Assembly (NCBI GenBank): GCA_007126995.1
Contig: SLAD01000383.1
Location: 1 to 24,232 of the forward strand
Reading direction: 5' to 3'
DNA: 24,232 nucleotides
Origin: Kiritimatiellia bacterium
GTDB taxonomy: Bacteria > Verrucomicrobiota > Kiritimatiellia > SLAD01
A program made the translations under genes and the position numbers. How positions within the stretch are numbered: the stretch's first letter is position 1; every line of letters starts with the position of its first letter. This document shows, piece by piece, positions 1 to 7,870 of the stretch. The notes beneath the pieces are model-generated. The model was not told where the DNA came from. It worked only from the letters and a program-made list of their open reading frames with translations, and made no database searches.

Positions 1-2
1 GA

Positions 3-200
3 ATCCTGACAACCACATCGGAACAACTCAAGGAGTGGGCCCAAAAGGCGGAAAGTCAACTTGAATTCAAAACCGGCGAAATTACCAGTCCGGGAACCCT
101 GACCTGCAAAAACTGTCAGGAGGATTTGCACATGAAGCGCACCGCCCGGATTCCACCCTGCCCCAAGTGCCATAAAACGGTCTTTCGCAAGTCATACTGA
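3..200 (+). CDS. DUF1451 (YbeL-like) zinc-ribbon protein, C-terminal part
   Basis: This is the end of a gene that begins left of the window; 65 residues remain before the TGA at 198-200. The tail contains GEITSPGTLTC followed by CxxC and then PPCPKC, so two CxxC pairs form a zinc ribbon. This spacing, and the PGTLxC...IPPCPxC wording, matches the C-terminal ribbon of the DUF1451 family (E. coli YbeL). The family's biochemical role is not established. The gene converges on the lipoprotein gene with 34 bp between the two stop codons, and I see no convincing terminator hairpin there. It looks like ordinary chromosomal flank rather than part of the injection system. Confidence 0.8.
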   Translation: MLTTTSEQLKEWAQKAESQLEFKTGEITSPGTLTCKNCQEDLHMKRTARIPPCPKCHKTVFRKSY

Positions 201-234
201 CCGTCGGGGTCTGTAATCCGGTTCTTTGTGCCGC

Positions 235-933
235 CTATCTGTTGATCATCAGTTGCAGCGGCATTCCTTCAGCCGGTGCCAGGGAGCAGCGCAACTCGCC
301 CCGTAAAAATTCGGGGGCGACAAGCTGCTGCCTGATGCCGCGGCGGTAATCCTCGAACACCCCAACCAGCCTCAGACACTGACGCCGACCACTGTCGGCG
401 CCCTGACGGTCACACAAGCTCACGGTTTGCCCGTCAAAAAGAGCATAAACTGTGCCGATGGTACGCTGCTGACGGTGGCGCTGTTCGATCATTGCCGTTG
501 TCAGCTCAACATGACGCACCAGATCGAAGGCCAGCGACTCAATCGGCTCCCAACGACGAGAGCGATACACCTCGGCCTGATCCAGAACACACTGAATCCG
601 GTCGCCATAACGCGCCTCACAACGGAGTTTCTCCAACTCTGCCCGTTGCCGCGCCGCCTCAGCTTCCTGCTGTCGCGCCTGCGCCTCACGCTGCCGGGCT
701 TCTGCAATACGGCGTTGCTCCTGGGCCAGATCGAGTTGCGCCTGTTGTTCCAGTGCATCCAGACGCTGTTGCGGAGAAAGGGTCTGCCAGTCTTTGTCGT
801 CTATCCCCAGGGGGTGACGCGGAGCACAGGCAGCAAGGATGATGACAACCAGTATCAGCAACAACCAGGACGCACGGCCAGACACGCTAAAACCCCTGAT
901 AATAGAAAATCGTTTATTCTTCATTCTTATCAT
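235..933 (-). CDS. Coiled-coil lipoprotein of unknown function
   Basis: The 232-residue product begins with a basic stretch, a hydrophobic segment (about 23-33) and the lipobox L33-A-A-C36, so it should be lipidated at C36 and anchored in a membrane facing the periplasm. Residues about 52-104 are rich in Q, E, A and R with heptad-like spacing, predicting a coiled coil. The remainder is a compact domain with five more cysteines (105, 115, 174, 186, 216) that could form disulfides in the periplasm. The start at 933 is uncertain: an internal ATG at 924 (residue 4) is equally possible, and neither has a strong Shine-Dalgarno. I do not recognise a family for the C-terminal domain. It is divergent from the regulator and the injection system, so a functional link is not shown. 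Confidence 0.75.
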   Translation of the reverse strand: MIRMKNKRFSIIRGFSVSGRASWLLLILVVIILAACAPRHPLGIDDKDWQTLSPQQRLDALEQQAQLDLAQEQRRIAEARQREAQARQQEAEAARQRAELEKLRCEARYGDRIQCVLDQAEVYRSRRWEPIESLAFDLVRHVELTTAMIEQRHRQQRTIGTVYALFDGQTVSLCDRQGADSGRRQCLRLVGVFEDYRRGIRQQLVAPEFLRGELRCSLAPAEGMPLQLMINR

Positions 934-1379
934 TGTTTTTGCTGATAATTACCAACCTTCCGCAGATACCGCTATACCATCCTTCAATGCACAAGTCGCT
1001 GCATCTGGAACAATCAGCGGGCCAGAGCAAACCACGGTATTTTAGCGCCAAATCACCCTTGACACAAGAATATGCCGGCATAGAGGCCTGGAAAATGGCT
1101 ATTGCCAGTCTACAGTTTTACGATGATTTTTTTGTCTGGGCCTGAGAAGTTTCGACCCAACCACAGCCATTAGATAATCTTGAAAATTTCATGTTGGAAA
1201 CAGGGTATTTTTCTTTCCTTAATGAAAAAAATTCTGTCCGTTGAGTTTTTATTTGAACATAAAACCATACCCCACTATAATCCGATTAGTATTATCATGA
1301 AAAAATTGTAGGATTTTCTCCCTTTAAAACATTGTGCAGATACTGGAAAGAGCTTGTCCCTGTTTGGTTTTGTCTTGCT
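934..1379. other. AT-rich intergenic region between divergent genes
   Basis: This stretch separates the leftward lipoprotein gene from the rightward regulator gene. Short open frames cross it (for example 933-1145 on +), but they have no recognisable domain and no good ribosome binding site, so I treat it as non-coding. Its right part (1141-1330) is distinctly AT-rich and holds a strong promoter-like pair at 1253-1281. A perfect isolated -35 hexamer TTGACA lies at 1059-1064 without a good -10. I see no RNA gene, CRISPR repeat or insertion-sequence end. Confidence 0.6.
1253..1281 (+). promoter_or_regulatory. Sigma70-type promoter for the regulator gene
   Basis: TTGAAC at 1253-1258 is followed, after exactly 17 bases, by a perfect TATAAT at 1276-1281. 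Transcription would start near 1288, about 90 bases before the ATG at 1380 (about 45 before the alternative TTG at 1332). This is the best promoter-like element I found in the window. Transcription from it may continue into the injection-system genes. Confidence 0.65.
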
Positions 1380-2201
1380 ATGACATCCAAAGTGCCTCCC
1401 GATATGCCGCGCGTACACCACCTGGTTCATGACGACCCACGGCGACCGACGCTTGCAGTCTCAGATGCTGATTTTCTACGGCTCAACGCCTCGATTCTGA
1501 TTTTTGACCCGGACAGCAAGAGCATTTTTTCAACCTTTGACAAACATTTTCCCGGCAGTCGAATCATTTTAAAAAAATGTCGGAAAGAACTTGTTGATAC
1601 CTTTTTGAAAACATCCGTCGATGTCGTCCTGCTGACCCATTCCCACAACTGTTCAGTGCTCGAACTACTCAGCCGCCTCAAAACCATTAAACCCTCTGTT
1701 CCAATTATCATATTGGCAGAAACGGGGTCAGAAAACCTGGTCATTGATTTTTTTCGCCGCGGTGCCCGTGATTATTTTCGTAAACCGCTGCAGTTTGATG
1801 AATTGGCTTTGACCCTGCGAACAATTATTCACATCCGGCAAACCTCTTCAGGTCGAATGCCGCAGGGGCATCCCTCAAGTGTCGAAAAAGGGCTGAAGTT
1901 TATCCACGGCCGCTACAAATCTCAACTGACTCTGGAACAGGCAGCCAATGAAGCCGGAATGAGTCTGTCGTCATTTGTCCGCCAGTTCAAGAAAAAGACC
2001 GGCATGACCTTCGTTGACTATGTCAACAACCTGCGCATCTCATTAGCACGCTCTCTTCTCGGCAACACCAGCATGTCCTTACTGCAGATTTCAATTGCCT
2101 GCGGCTTCAACAGCCAGTCACATTTCAATCGGACATTTAAAAAGATTGACGGTCTCAGCCCCGGTCAATATCGCAACAACCTAACAAAATCCAATAAGTA
2201 A
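1380..2201 (+). CDS. AraC-family regulator with degenerate receiver domain
   Basis: Numbering here is from the upstream TTG at 1332. Residues about 53-165 have the layout of a response-regulator receiver: ILIFDPD where ILIVDDD is usual, a VDVVLLTHS strand, and the conserved Lys as K151-P. The phospho-acceptor Asp position is Thr102 and one Asp of the acidic pair is Pro60, so normal phosphorylation is unlikely. Residues about 184-284 are an AraC/XylS-type double helix-turn-helix, with AANEAGMSLSSFVRQFKK and the second helix-turn-helix IACGFNSQSHFNRTFKK. The start is uncertain: ATG 1380, ATG 1404 or TTG 1332, none with a strong ribosome binding site. It lies directly upstream of, and in the same direction as, the eCIS cluster, so a role as its regulator is a reasonable inference. 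Confidence 0.85.
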   Translation: MTSKVPPDMPRVHHLVHDDPRRPTLAVSDADFLRLNASILIFDPDSKSIFSTFDKHFPGSRIILKKCRKELVDTFLKTSVDVVLLTHSHNCSVLELLSRLKTIKPSVPIIILAETGSENLVIDFFRRGARDYFRKPLQFDELALTLRTIIHIRQTSSGRMPQGHPSSVEKGLKFIHGRYKSQLTLEQAANEAGMSLSSFVRQFKKKTGMTFVDYVNNLRISLARSLLGNTSMSLLQISIACGFNSQSHFNRTFKKIDGLSPGQYRNNLTKSNK

Positions 2202-2465
2202 AGTCACTTACCACTCTCTGCCGGATACCAGCGAACACGCCTGCAAGAAAACATCAAAAAATAGACCAGATAAGCAAAGAACTCCTGCTGTCAATCGTTA
2301 CGATGGAGACGGCTGTTGTTGCTTCAGTCTAAATTTTCCCGAGCTCCATCAATTTGTACAACAGAGTCGATCTGATTTGGCGTCATGCTTCCGATTGCTT
2401 ATCGCAACTGGAACCTTGTTGTATTTCAACTTATTTCCGCACAGACAATGAAAGGAGCAGCTTCC

Positions 2466-4382
2466 ATGACCACGTATCTTCATCCAGGGGTCTATGTTGA
2501 AGAGATCCCGAGTGGTTCCAGGCCGATTGAAGGGGTCGGAACATCGACGGCAGCATTTGTCGGCTACACCACCAAGGGGCCGGTGGCGGAACCGACACTG
2601 TTATTCAAGTGGAGCGACTATGAACAACTGTTCGGCGGCATCCGTGATCTGGGCAAAAGCGAAATCGGTGATCCCATGGGCTTTGCCGTTTACAGCTTTT
2701 TCCAAAACGGCGGTACCGCCGCCTACATTGTAAGGACAATTCTGGAAGACAGTGCCGACAGCGCTTACGGTTTTCTTGTCAATCCCGCTGATTCGTCACA
2801 AATCCTGCGCTTCACCGCCATCAATCCGGGCATCTGGGGTAACAGGCTGCGGATTCGCTTCGAAGCTAAAGCCGACTTTCCCGGTTACTACCAGACCGGT
2901 ATCGGCGTCATGGAGAACGACGAGTTCAAGGAGCAGGAACGTTTTACTGATCTGACCCTGGCTGACGCAGAAGCTGCTGACTACATTGAAAGCAAAATAA
3001 ATGATGCATCGACATTGGTTCGCGTTGATGTGCAGGATGTCAGTCCCTACTTTCTCGGGGTAAGCATCAGTCAGAGCCTCGCAGCGGTTAGTGATTTCAG
3101 CGGCCTCAATGACCGAAACATGACGGTTACGGTCGACGGCACGCCCCGCACAGTAACCTTCGCCAACGATGAATTTGATGCCGGCAGCAGCCTCAGCAAC
3201 GTGGCCCTTCGTATCCAGGAGCTGGTCCGTGGATCCGTTACTGCCAACAATGCAGTACGTGATTTTGTCTGTGACCTAAACAACGATCAGCTGGTACTCA
3301 CGTCGGGCACGCGCCAGAGCAGTTCGTCAGTAGCGGTGACCGGACCGGGCGACATCAGCGACGCGTCAACCCTGCTGCTGCTGGGCCTTGCCAACGACGG
3401 CACCGAGCGCACCGGCCAGCAATCCCTGGATGCGCTGCTGACAAACATCACCGAACCGGTGGCCCTGCACATGGGCACAGATGGAAGCATGCCCGATCAA
3501 GCAGCTTATAGCAGTATCTTTGCCGCCTTCGAGAAACTGCGTGATATCAGCATCCTGTGTTTGCCCGGGCAGACCTGGAACACCAGTGCTGAACGGGCCG
3601 TCATCGATGCCGCGGTAGCCCACGCCGAAAAAATGATGAGCCGCATGATCATCATCGATCCACCGGCGAATGAAGAACTCAAAACTGAAAAAGGCGTCAA
3701 TGACCTGGGGTTCAAACCTAAAACCTACTCAGTGGTCTACTACCCATGGGTCAAAGTGGCCAACCCCTTCTACAACGCCGAAAACAATCCGGGCGTGCCA
3801 TCGACTCTGCTGGTGGCGCCGAGCGGTTTCGCCGCCGGGACCTGGGCCAAGATCGACGGCCGTCGTGGCGTGTGGAAAGCACCGGCCGGGGTGGAAACAT
3901 CCCTGCTTGGTGTCGCCGGCGTCCAGTTTGCGGTGGAAGATGGCGAACAGGGCGCCCTTAATCCCCTCGGCATTAACTGCCTGCGCAAAATGCCGGGCTA
4001 TGGTCCTGTCATCTGGGGCACTCGCACGCTGGCCACCAGGGCTGATCCCGAATGGCGTTATGTTCCCATCCGCCGCACCGCTATCATGATTGAGCAAAGC
4101 ATCTACAACGGTATCCAGTGGGCGGTCTTCGAGCCCAACAATCACCACCTGTGGGCCTCTCTGCGGGCCAACATCGGTTCGTTCATGGATGGCCTGTTCC
4201 GCGCCGGCGCGTTCCAGGGTGAAAAAGCCGCTGACGCTTATTTTGTCCGCTGCGGCCTGGGAGACACCATGACCCAGGGGGATATCGACCGTGGGCAGGT
4301 CATTGTTATGGTCGGGTTTGCCCCCCTTAAACCAGCCGAATTTGTCATCGTTCGCATTCAACAGAAGGTTGCCCAGCAATAA
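2466..4382 (+). CDS. Contractile tail sheath protein (Afp2/Pvc2-like)
   Basis: The 638-residue protein forms the contractile outer sheath. The N-terminus MTTYLHPGVYVEEIPSGSRP with AAFVGYTTKGP is the phage sheath signature. The C-terminal part (about 530-638) has the conserved QWAVFEPNNHHLW, GSFMDGLFRAGAF and IDRGQV stretches that build the core and interlocking strands. Residues about 205-310 are an extra beta-rich, Thr/Ser-rich insert between conserved halves, expected to face outward. The start at 2466 was chosen because AAAGGAG at 2451-2457 sits 8 bases upstream; the frame is open back to 2385 but without such a signal. The protein is longer than simple phage sheaths. Afp and PVC have three sheath paralogues, whereas only this one is present here. 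Confidence 0.96.
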   Translation: MTTYLHPGVYVEEIPSGSRPIEGVGTSTAAFVGYTTKGPVAEPTLLFKWSDYEQLFGGIRDLGKSEIGDPMGFAVYSFFQNGGTAAYIVRTILEDSADSAYGFLVNPADSSQILRFTAINPGIWGNRLRIRFEAKADFPGYYQTGIGVMENDEFKEQERFTDLTLADAEAADYIESKINDASTLVRVDVQDVSPYFLGVSISQSLAAVSDFSGLNDRNMTVTVDGTPRTVTFANDEFDAGSSLSNVALRIQELVRGSVTANNAVRDFVCDLNNDQLVLTSGTRQSSSSVAVTGPGDISDASTLLLLGLANDGTERTGQQSLDALLTNITEPVALHMGTDGSMPDQAAYSSIFAAFEKLRDISILCLPGQTWNTSAERAVIDAAVAHAEKMMSRMIIIDPPANEELKTEKGVNDLGFKPKTYSVVYYPWVKVANPFYNAENNPGVPSTLLVAPSGFAAGTWAKIDGRRGVWKAPAGVETSLLGVAGVQFAVEDGEQGALNPLGINCLRKMPGYGPVIWGTRTLATRADPEWRYVPIRRTAIMIEQSIYNGIQWAVFEPNNHHLWASLRANIGSFMDGLFRAGAFQGEKAADAYFVRCGLGDTMTQGDIDRGQVIVMVGFAPLKPAEFVIVRIQQKVAQQ

Positions 4383-4394
4383 AGGAGTTCTGAG

Positions 4395-4904
4395 ATGGCT
4401 GCACCGCTTTTTCCAGTAAATACCCATCGGCACGATCCCTACCGTACCTTCAAGTTCCAGGTTGTCATTGACGGCAGGACTGTGGCAGGGCTGAAAAAAA
4501 TGGGCGCTCTGAAAAAAAGTACCACGCCGGTCAAATGGCGCGCCTCCAACGACCCCTCCCACGAGCGCGTCATGCCCGGCGGGACCACCTATGACCCGGT
4601 TGTGTTGGAGCAGGGGCTCTCCCACGATCCGGTGTTCGAAGACTGGGCCAATCTGGTGAACAACATCCAGGGCGATGCCGCCATGTCCCTGAAAAACTTT
4701 CGTAAGGACATCATCATCAATGTCCTTAACCTTCAGGGTGTGGTTGTTATCTCCTATAAGCTGTTCCGCTCCTGGGTGTCAGATTATCAGGCGCTTCCCG
4801 ATTTGGACGCCGCCAACATGAACGCCGTCGGCATCCAGACCATCACCCTGCAGCATGAAGGTTGGGAGCGTGACAGCGACGTGTCTGAACCGGCGGAGAG
4901 CTGA
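4395..4904 (+). CDS. Inner tube protein (Afp1/Pvc1, gp19-like)
   Basis: This 169-residue protein matches the phage T4 gp19-like tube family used by eCIS particles. It opens with HRHDPYRTFKFQVVIDG, has the central GGTTYDPVVLEQGLSHD strand and loop, and ends with an ITLQHEGWERD strand. These subunits stack as hexameric rings to make the rigid channel inside the sheath. It follows the sheath by 12 bases with AAAGGAG just ahead of the ATG, and its TGA overlaps the next start by one base (TGATG). It is the only tube gene of this type in the window. Afp and PVC carry further tube paralogues. Confidence 0.95.
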   Translation: MAAPLFPVNTHRHDPYRTFKFQVVIDGRTVAGLKKMGALKKSTTPVKWRASNDPSHERVMPGGTTYDPVVLEQGLSHDPVFEDWANLVNNIQGDAAMSLKNFRKDIIINVLNLQGVVVISYKLFRSWVSDYQALPDLDAANMNAVGIQTITLQHEGWERDSDVSEPAES

Positions 4905-5734
4905 TGCAATTGCCGGGAGGATTGCTGCGCGATAATACCCGGCGGCGAGATTTTAGCTTCCGGCCCCTGACCGGTGCGGTTGAAATGGCACTGACGGATC
5001 TGAGCAGGGCTTCTGCCTCGATACCGCGCCGGGTTACCACCCTTCTGGCCGCTGCCCTGGAACAACTGGCCGACGGCATACCAACAATAGAGGCAGTGGC
5101 TGAACTTTGTGTCGCCGATCGCCAGTTTCTGATGACAAGGCTGGCGGCACACCTCGGACTGACCCAAGCCTGGCAGACAAGCCGGTGTGAGTCTTGCTCT
5201 GCTCCGTTTGATGTTGTCATTGACTACCGGGACTTACCGGTAAAAGAGGCCGGCCAAGGGTTTCCCTTTGCCGAAGTAGCCACCCAACAGGGCGTGTGCC
5301 GCTTTCGTGTACCGAACGGTGCGGACCAGGAGGTCCTTGCCGATATTGCTGGTGAGGAGCAGGCCTTGCACTGCCTGCTGACACGCTGCCTGGTAGCGAC
5401 TGACAATGACCAGCAGCCTGATCCAAAAACCTTTGACTCTGAGGATGTGGCGCAGATTGAGTCGGCACTGGAAGCGGTATCTCCGGAGCTTGCGGTAACC
5501 GCACAGACGTCTTGCCCCGCCTGCGCCAGGCAGCAGGATGTTCCCATTAACCTTTATGGATTTTTAACTGGAGCATGGGCTGATGATCTGCTTCACGAAG
5601 TACACCTGCTGGCCTTCAGTTATCATTGGAGCGAACAGGACATTCTGGCGTTACCACGACAGCGACGACGACATTATCTCACATTGATCGACCAGAGCTT
5701 TGGCACAACACCATCACCAGGACCCTATTTATGA
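4904..5734 (+). CDS. T4 gp26-like baseplate/tail assembly protein with two CxxC pairs
   Basis: The 276-residue product has an N-terminal region resembling phage baseplate and assembly-chaperone proteins (RDFSFRPLTGAVEMAL). Its C-terminal helix, with SYHWSEQDILALPRQRRRHYL, is typical of the T4 gp26-like baseplate family seen in phage and eCIS loci. CESC (95-98) and CPAC (204-207) probably bind one zinc between two segments. In phages such proteins assist hub or tube assembly and need not remain in the particle; that role is inferred here. Translation is coupled to the tube gene (one-base overlap) and to the next gene (ATGA overlap at 5731-5734). Exact family assignment needs a profile search. 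Confidence 0.72.
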   Translation: MQLPGGLLRDNTRRRDFSFRPLTGAVEMALTDLSRASASIPRRVTTLLAAALEQLADGIPTIEAVAELCVADRQFLMTRLAAHLGLTQAWQTSRCESCSAPFDVVIDYRDLPVKEAGQGFPFAEVATQQGVCRFRVPNGADQEVLADIAGEEQALHCLLTRCLVATDNDQQPDPKTFDSEDVAQIESALEAVSPELAVTAQTSCPACARQQDVPINLYGFLTGAWADDLLHEVHLLAFSYHWSEQDILALPRQRRRHYLTLIDQSFGTTPSPGPYL

Positions 5735-6837
5735 GTTTCTTCGCCGCCATCATCCGCGACAGCCGCGCGACCGCCACGGTGACTCCCGCCAACAGGGAAA
5801 AGTGCGCGGGTCCGACGCAGGAACCGGCAGCTTCAAAACCAACACCCTTGGTAAAAAAGAAAGACAGAGCAGCACCTTTGCCTGACATCAACCAACCGAC
5901 GGTACGACTTCGGGAGGAGAGCGCCACACTTTCGCAAGCCGCAGAGCAGGATCAGGGGTCGATCGAAAAGGTAGCTCGTCAGGTGGTGAGCCCTTCGCCT
6001 GCACAACACATCCCCCTATGGGAGCTTGGGCAGGTGCGGGCTGAATGGGCAGGTTCTCCCAATCCTGAGACACGAGAGCAGACCGGAAGCGCAAGCGACA
6101 CGAAGGTAACGGACGCACCACGCACAACACCGACGAAGTCACGCCACGGGGATGGTTCCTTCGACGTTTCTGCAGTTCAAGAGAGCGCGAACGACTCATC
6201 AATCCGGGAACCTTCGCCGAATAGTGCGGCGTCACGTGCCGGGATAAGGGCTGTGGAAACTCAGGGGAGACAGCAAGCGGAGCAGTCCCGTGCGGGTCTC
6301 ACCACCCCTCCCGAACAAACCATCGAGCAGACTAAAAAACAAGGCTTCACCCTCTCCATTGCTCAGCCAACCCGGCCCTGTACCCGCGAGTCGCCGCCAT
6401 TGTCGCCCCCAAAACAACACGCACCCGGGCTCCACGGGGCCATTGAACATGTTGAGGTCCCTCCACCCCGGATCTCCTCAGCCCCTGATCAAATCCCTGT
6501 CTTGAAGAATGACCGTCGATCATCTGCCGAACCCAGCTTCGAACCTGCAGGGCAAGACCATCAACCAGCCGATCGGTCAGCACACAAGACAGAGACCCGA
6601 ACAGGAGAAGCTGAACCATCGCGCCCCCCTGTGGTCGCCCGCGAGACATTGTCGGTACAGCATCAGAAACGGGAAAAATCGGCCGGCATGTTGATGCAAC
6701 GGGCACCGGAACCGCGAGTGCAAATCGGCACCATTGAGGTTGTAGTAATAAGTGAAGAACCACCTGAGCCAAGACCACGGCGAGAAACGCAGCGCCCGTC
6801 TGACGCGACCAGTCGTCATTATTTGAGGAATTTGTGA
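5731..6837 (+). CDS. Long intrinsically disordered eCIS protein, unknown function
   Basis: The ATG at 5731 overlaps the previous stop (ATGA) and gives 368 residues. The frame is open further upstream to 5626, but that part would overlap the gp26-like gene. After a short N-terminal segment (MSFFAAIIRD) almost the whole chain is Pro, Glu, Gln, Arg, Ser and Thr rich, with no hydrophobic core, membrane span or repeated motif. One ordered-looking element is near the C-terminus: VQIGTIEVVVISEE, a probable beta-strand pair, followed by a Pro/Arg-rich tail. The position between assembly protein and tail terminator suggests a structural or assembly role. It is also the only large unassigned protein in the structural block, so a tape-measure or scaffold role is possible but unproven. 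Confidence 0.75.
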   Translation: MSFFAAIIRDSRATATVTPANREKCAGPTQEPAASKPTPLVKKKDRAAPLPDINQPTVRLREESATLSQAAEQDQGSIEKVARQVVSPSPAQHIPLWELGQVRAEWAGSPNPETREQTGSASDTKVTDAPRTTPTKSRHGDGSFDVSAVQESANDSSIREPSPNSAASRAGIRAVETQGRQQAEQSRAGLTTPPEQTIEQTKKQGFTLSIAQPTRPCTRESPPLSPPKQHAPGLHGAIEHVEVPPPRISSAPDQIPVLKNDRRSSAEPSFEPAGQDHQPADRSAHKTETRTGEAEPSRPPVVARETLSVQHQKREKSAGMLMQRAPEPRVQIGTIEVVVISEEPPEPRPRRETQRPSDATSRHYLRNL

Positions 6838-6838
6838 T

Positions 6839-7870
6839 ATGACACTAGCACGATCATCATTATCTCAAGTATGTCGAGCCATCGCTGATTTTGTCAGCCT
6901 CGGTCTTGATGCCGGCGCCAACTCGATTCAAGTGATGATCGGCCCTCCGGCCAGTGCTGTTCCCGGCACCACTGATAGTAATCACCGTATCAATCTGTTC
7001 TTTTATCGACTTGAACCCTCCGGATTTCACCCGGGAGACAGTCCCGGTGAACCCTGGTGGATTCGATTGTTCTGTCTGATCACCGGCTTCGGCGTTGAAG
7101 AAGAGCAGACCAGCGCCGGAGAAAATGATTTGCGCCTTCTCGGTGAAGTCATGCGCCTTTTTCACGAACAGCCGGTCCTGCCGCCCCTGACGGTGGACGA
7201 TGAAACCTTTCGTTTACAGCTGATTTTCCAACCCTTGGGAACCGACGACATCAATCATATCTGGTCGACCCAGGGTGATGTTACCTATCGCCCCTCGATT
7301 GGCTATGAGATGACCCTGATGCCGGTGCTGCCGAAAGAACGCCAAAGCGAACCGCCGCTGGTCGGACGCATCGGCTCTGAAGTACGCGCCGACATCAGAG
7401 CCGCCACCGCACCCTTTGGCGCCACGATCAGCGCGCCACCGGTAAAACGGACCCAGGTCAACATTGACAATCCCGGCTGGCAGCCAATGATCAGTTTCGT
7501 CAAAGATGGAATCTGTGCCAACAGCTTGGTGTTCCCTCTGGGCAGCACCGAACTGGCCGACTTTGAGCCGCGCGTGTGGGTCACTGGTGCCCCCGGTGCT
7601 CCGGCAACTCTGGTCTGGCAGCGTTGGACCAGTGCTGCCGGGTGGCAGCAAGTAGCTGAGACGACTCCAACGACGGCAACGACCCCGATTCTTGACCCCG
7701 AGCAAGTGGCAACAGCCCAGACCGTGACCCTCGCTTTGCCGCAGGCTTTGCGCGATGAGGGAGGTCAGGGAGTCCTCTTTGCCCAGCGCAGCTGGATCCG
7801 ACCCGCGGACGCTGTGACGCTGACAGTGCGCAGCAATCCGTTGTTGATAACGGTCTTTGGAGAACCCTGA
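6839..7870 (+). CDS. Tail terminator, Pvc16/Afp16-like (DUF4255)
   Basis: Residues 1 to about 185 match the DUF4255/Pvc16 N-terminal domain: an initial helix (SLSQVCRAIADFV), a strand and loop with VMIGPPAS, then RINLFFYRLEPSGFHP, LLGEVMRLFHEQPVL and the late YEMTLMPVLP strand. Members of this family cap the tube and sheath end opposite the baseplate and fix particle length. Residues about 200-343 are an added beta-rich domain (WVTGAPGAPATLVWQRW and similar) not needed for the core family. GAGGAA lies 8 bases before the ATG. The stop overlaps the start of the ATPase gene (TGATG), and terminator and ATPase genes are also neighbours in Afp and PVC loci. Confidence 0.9.
   Translation: MTLARSSLSQVCRAIADFVSLGLDAGANSIQVMIGPPASAVPGTTDSNHRINLFFYRLEPSGFHPGDSPGEPWWIRLFCLITGFGVEEEQTSAGENDLRLLGEVMRLFHEQPVLPPLTVDDETFRLQLIFQPLGTDDINHIWSTQGDVTYRPSIGYEMTLMPVLPKERQSEPPLVGRIGSEVRADIRAATAPFGATISAPPVKRTQVNIDNPGWQPMISFVKDGICANSLVFPLGSTELADFEPRVWVTGAPGAPATLVWQRWTSAAGWQQVAETTPTTATTPILDPEQVATAQTVTLALPQALRDEGGQGVLFAQRSWIRPADAVTLTVRSNPLLITVFGEP

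Noticed and set aside
933..1145. Possible small gene in the left intergenic region, with TTGACA at 1059-1064
   Set aside because: No ribosome binding site, no recognisable family, and it shares the promoter zone of the divergent lipoprotein gene; the hexamer has no matching -10.
2194..2211. Short inverted repeat TAAGT/ACTTA after the regulator as a terminator
   Set aside because: Stem is only 5 AT-rich base pairs without a following T-run.
3729..4625. Open frame of 298 codons on the minus strand
   Set aside because: It covers the conserved C-terminus of the sheath and the start of the tube gene in antisense and has no recognisable domain.
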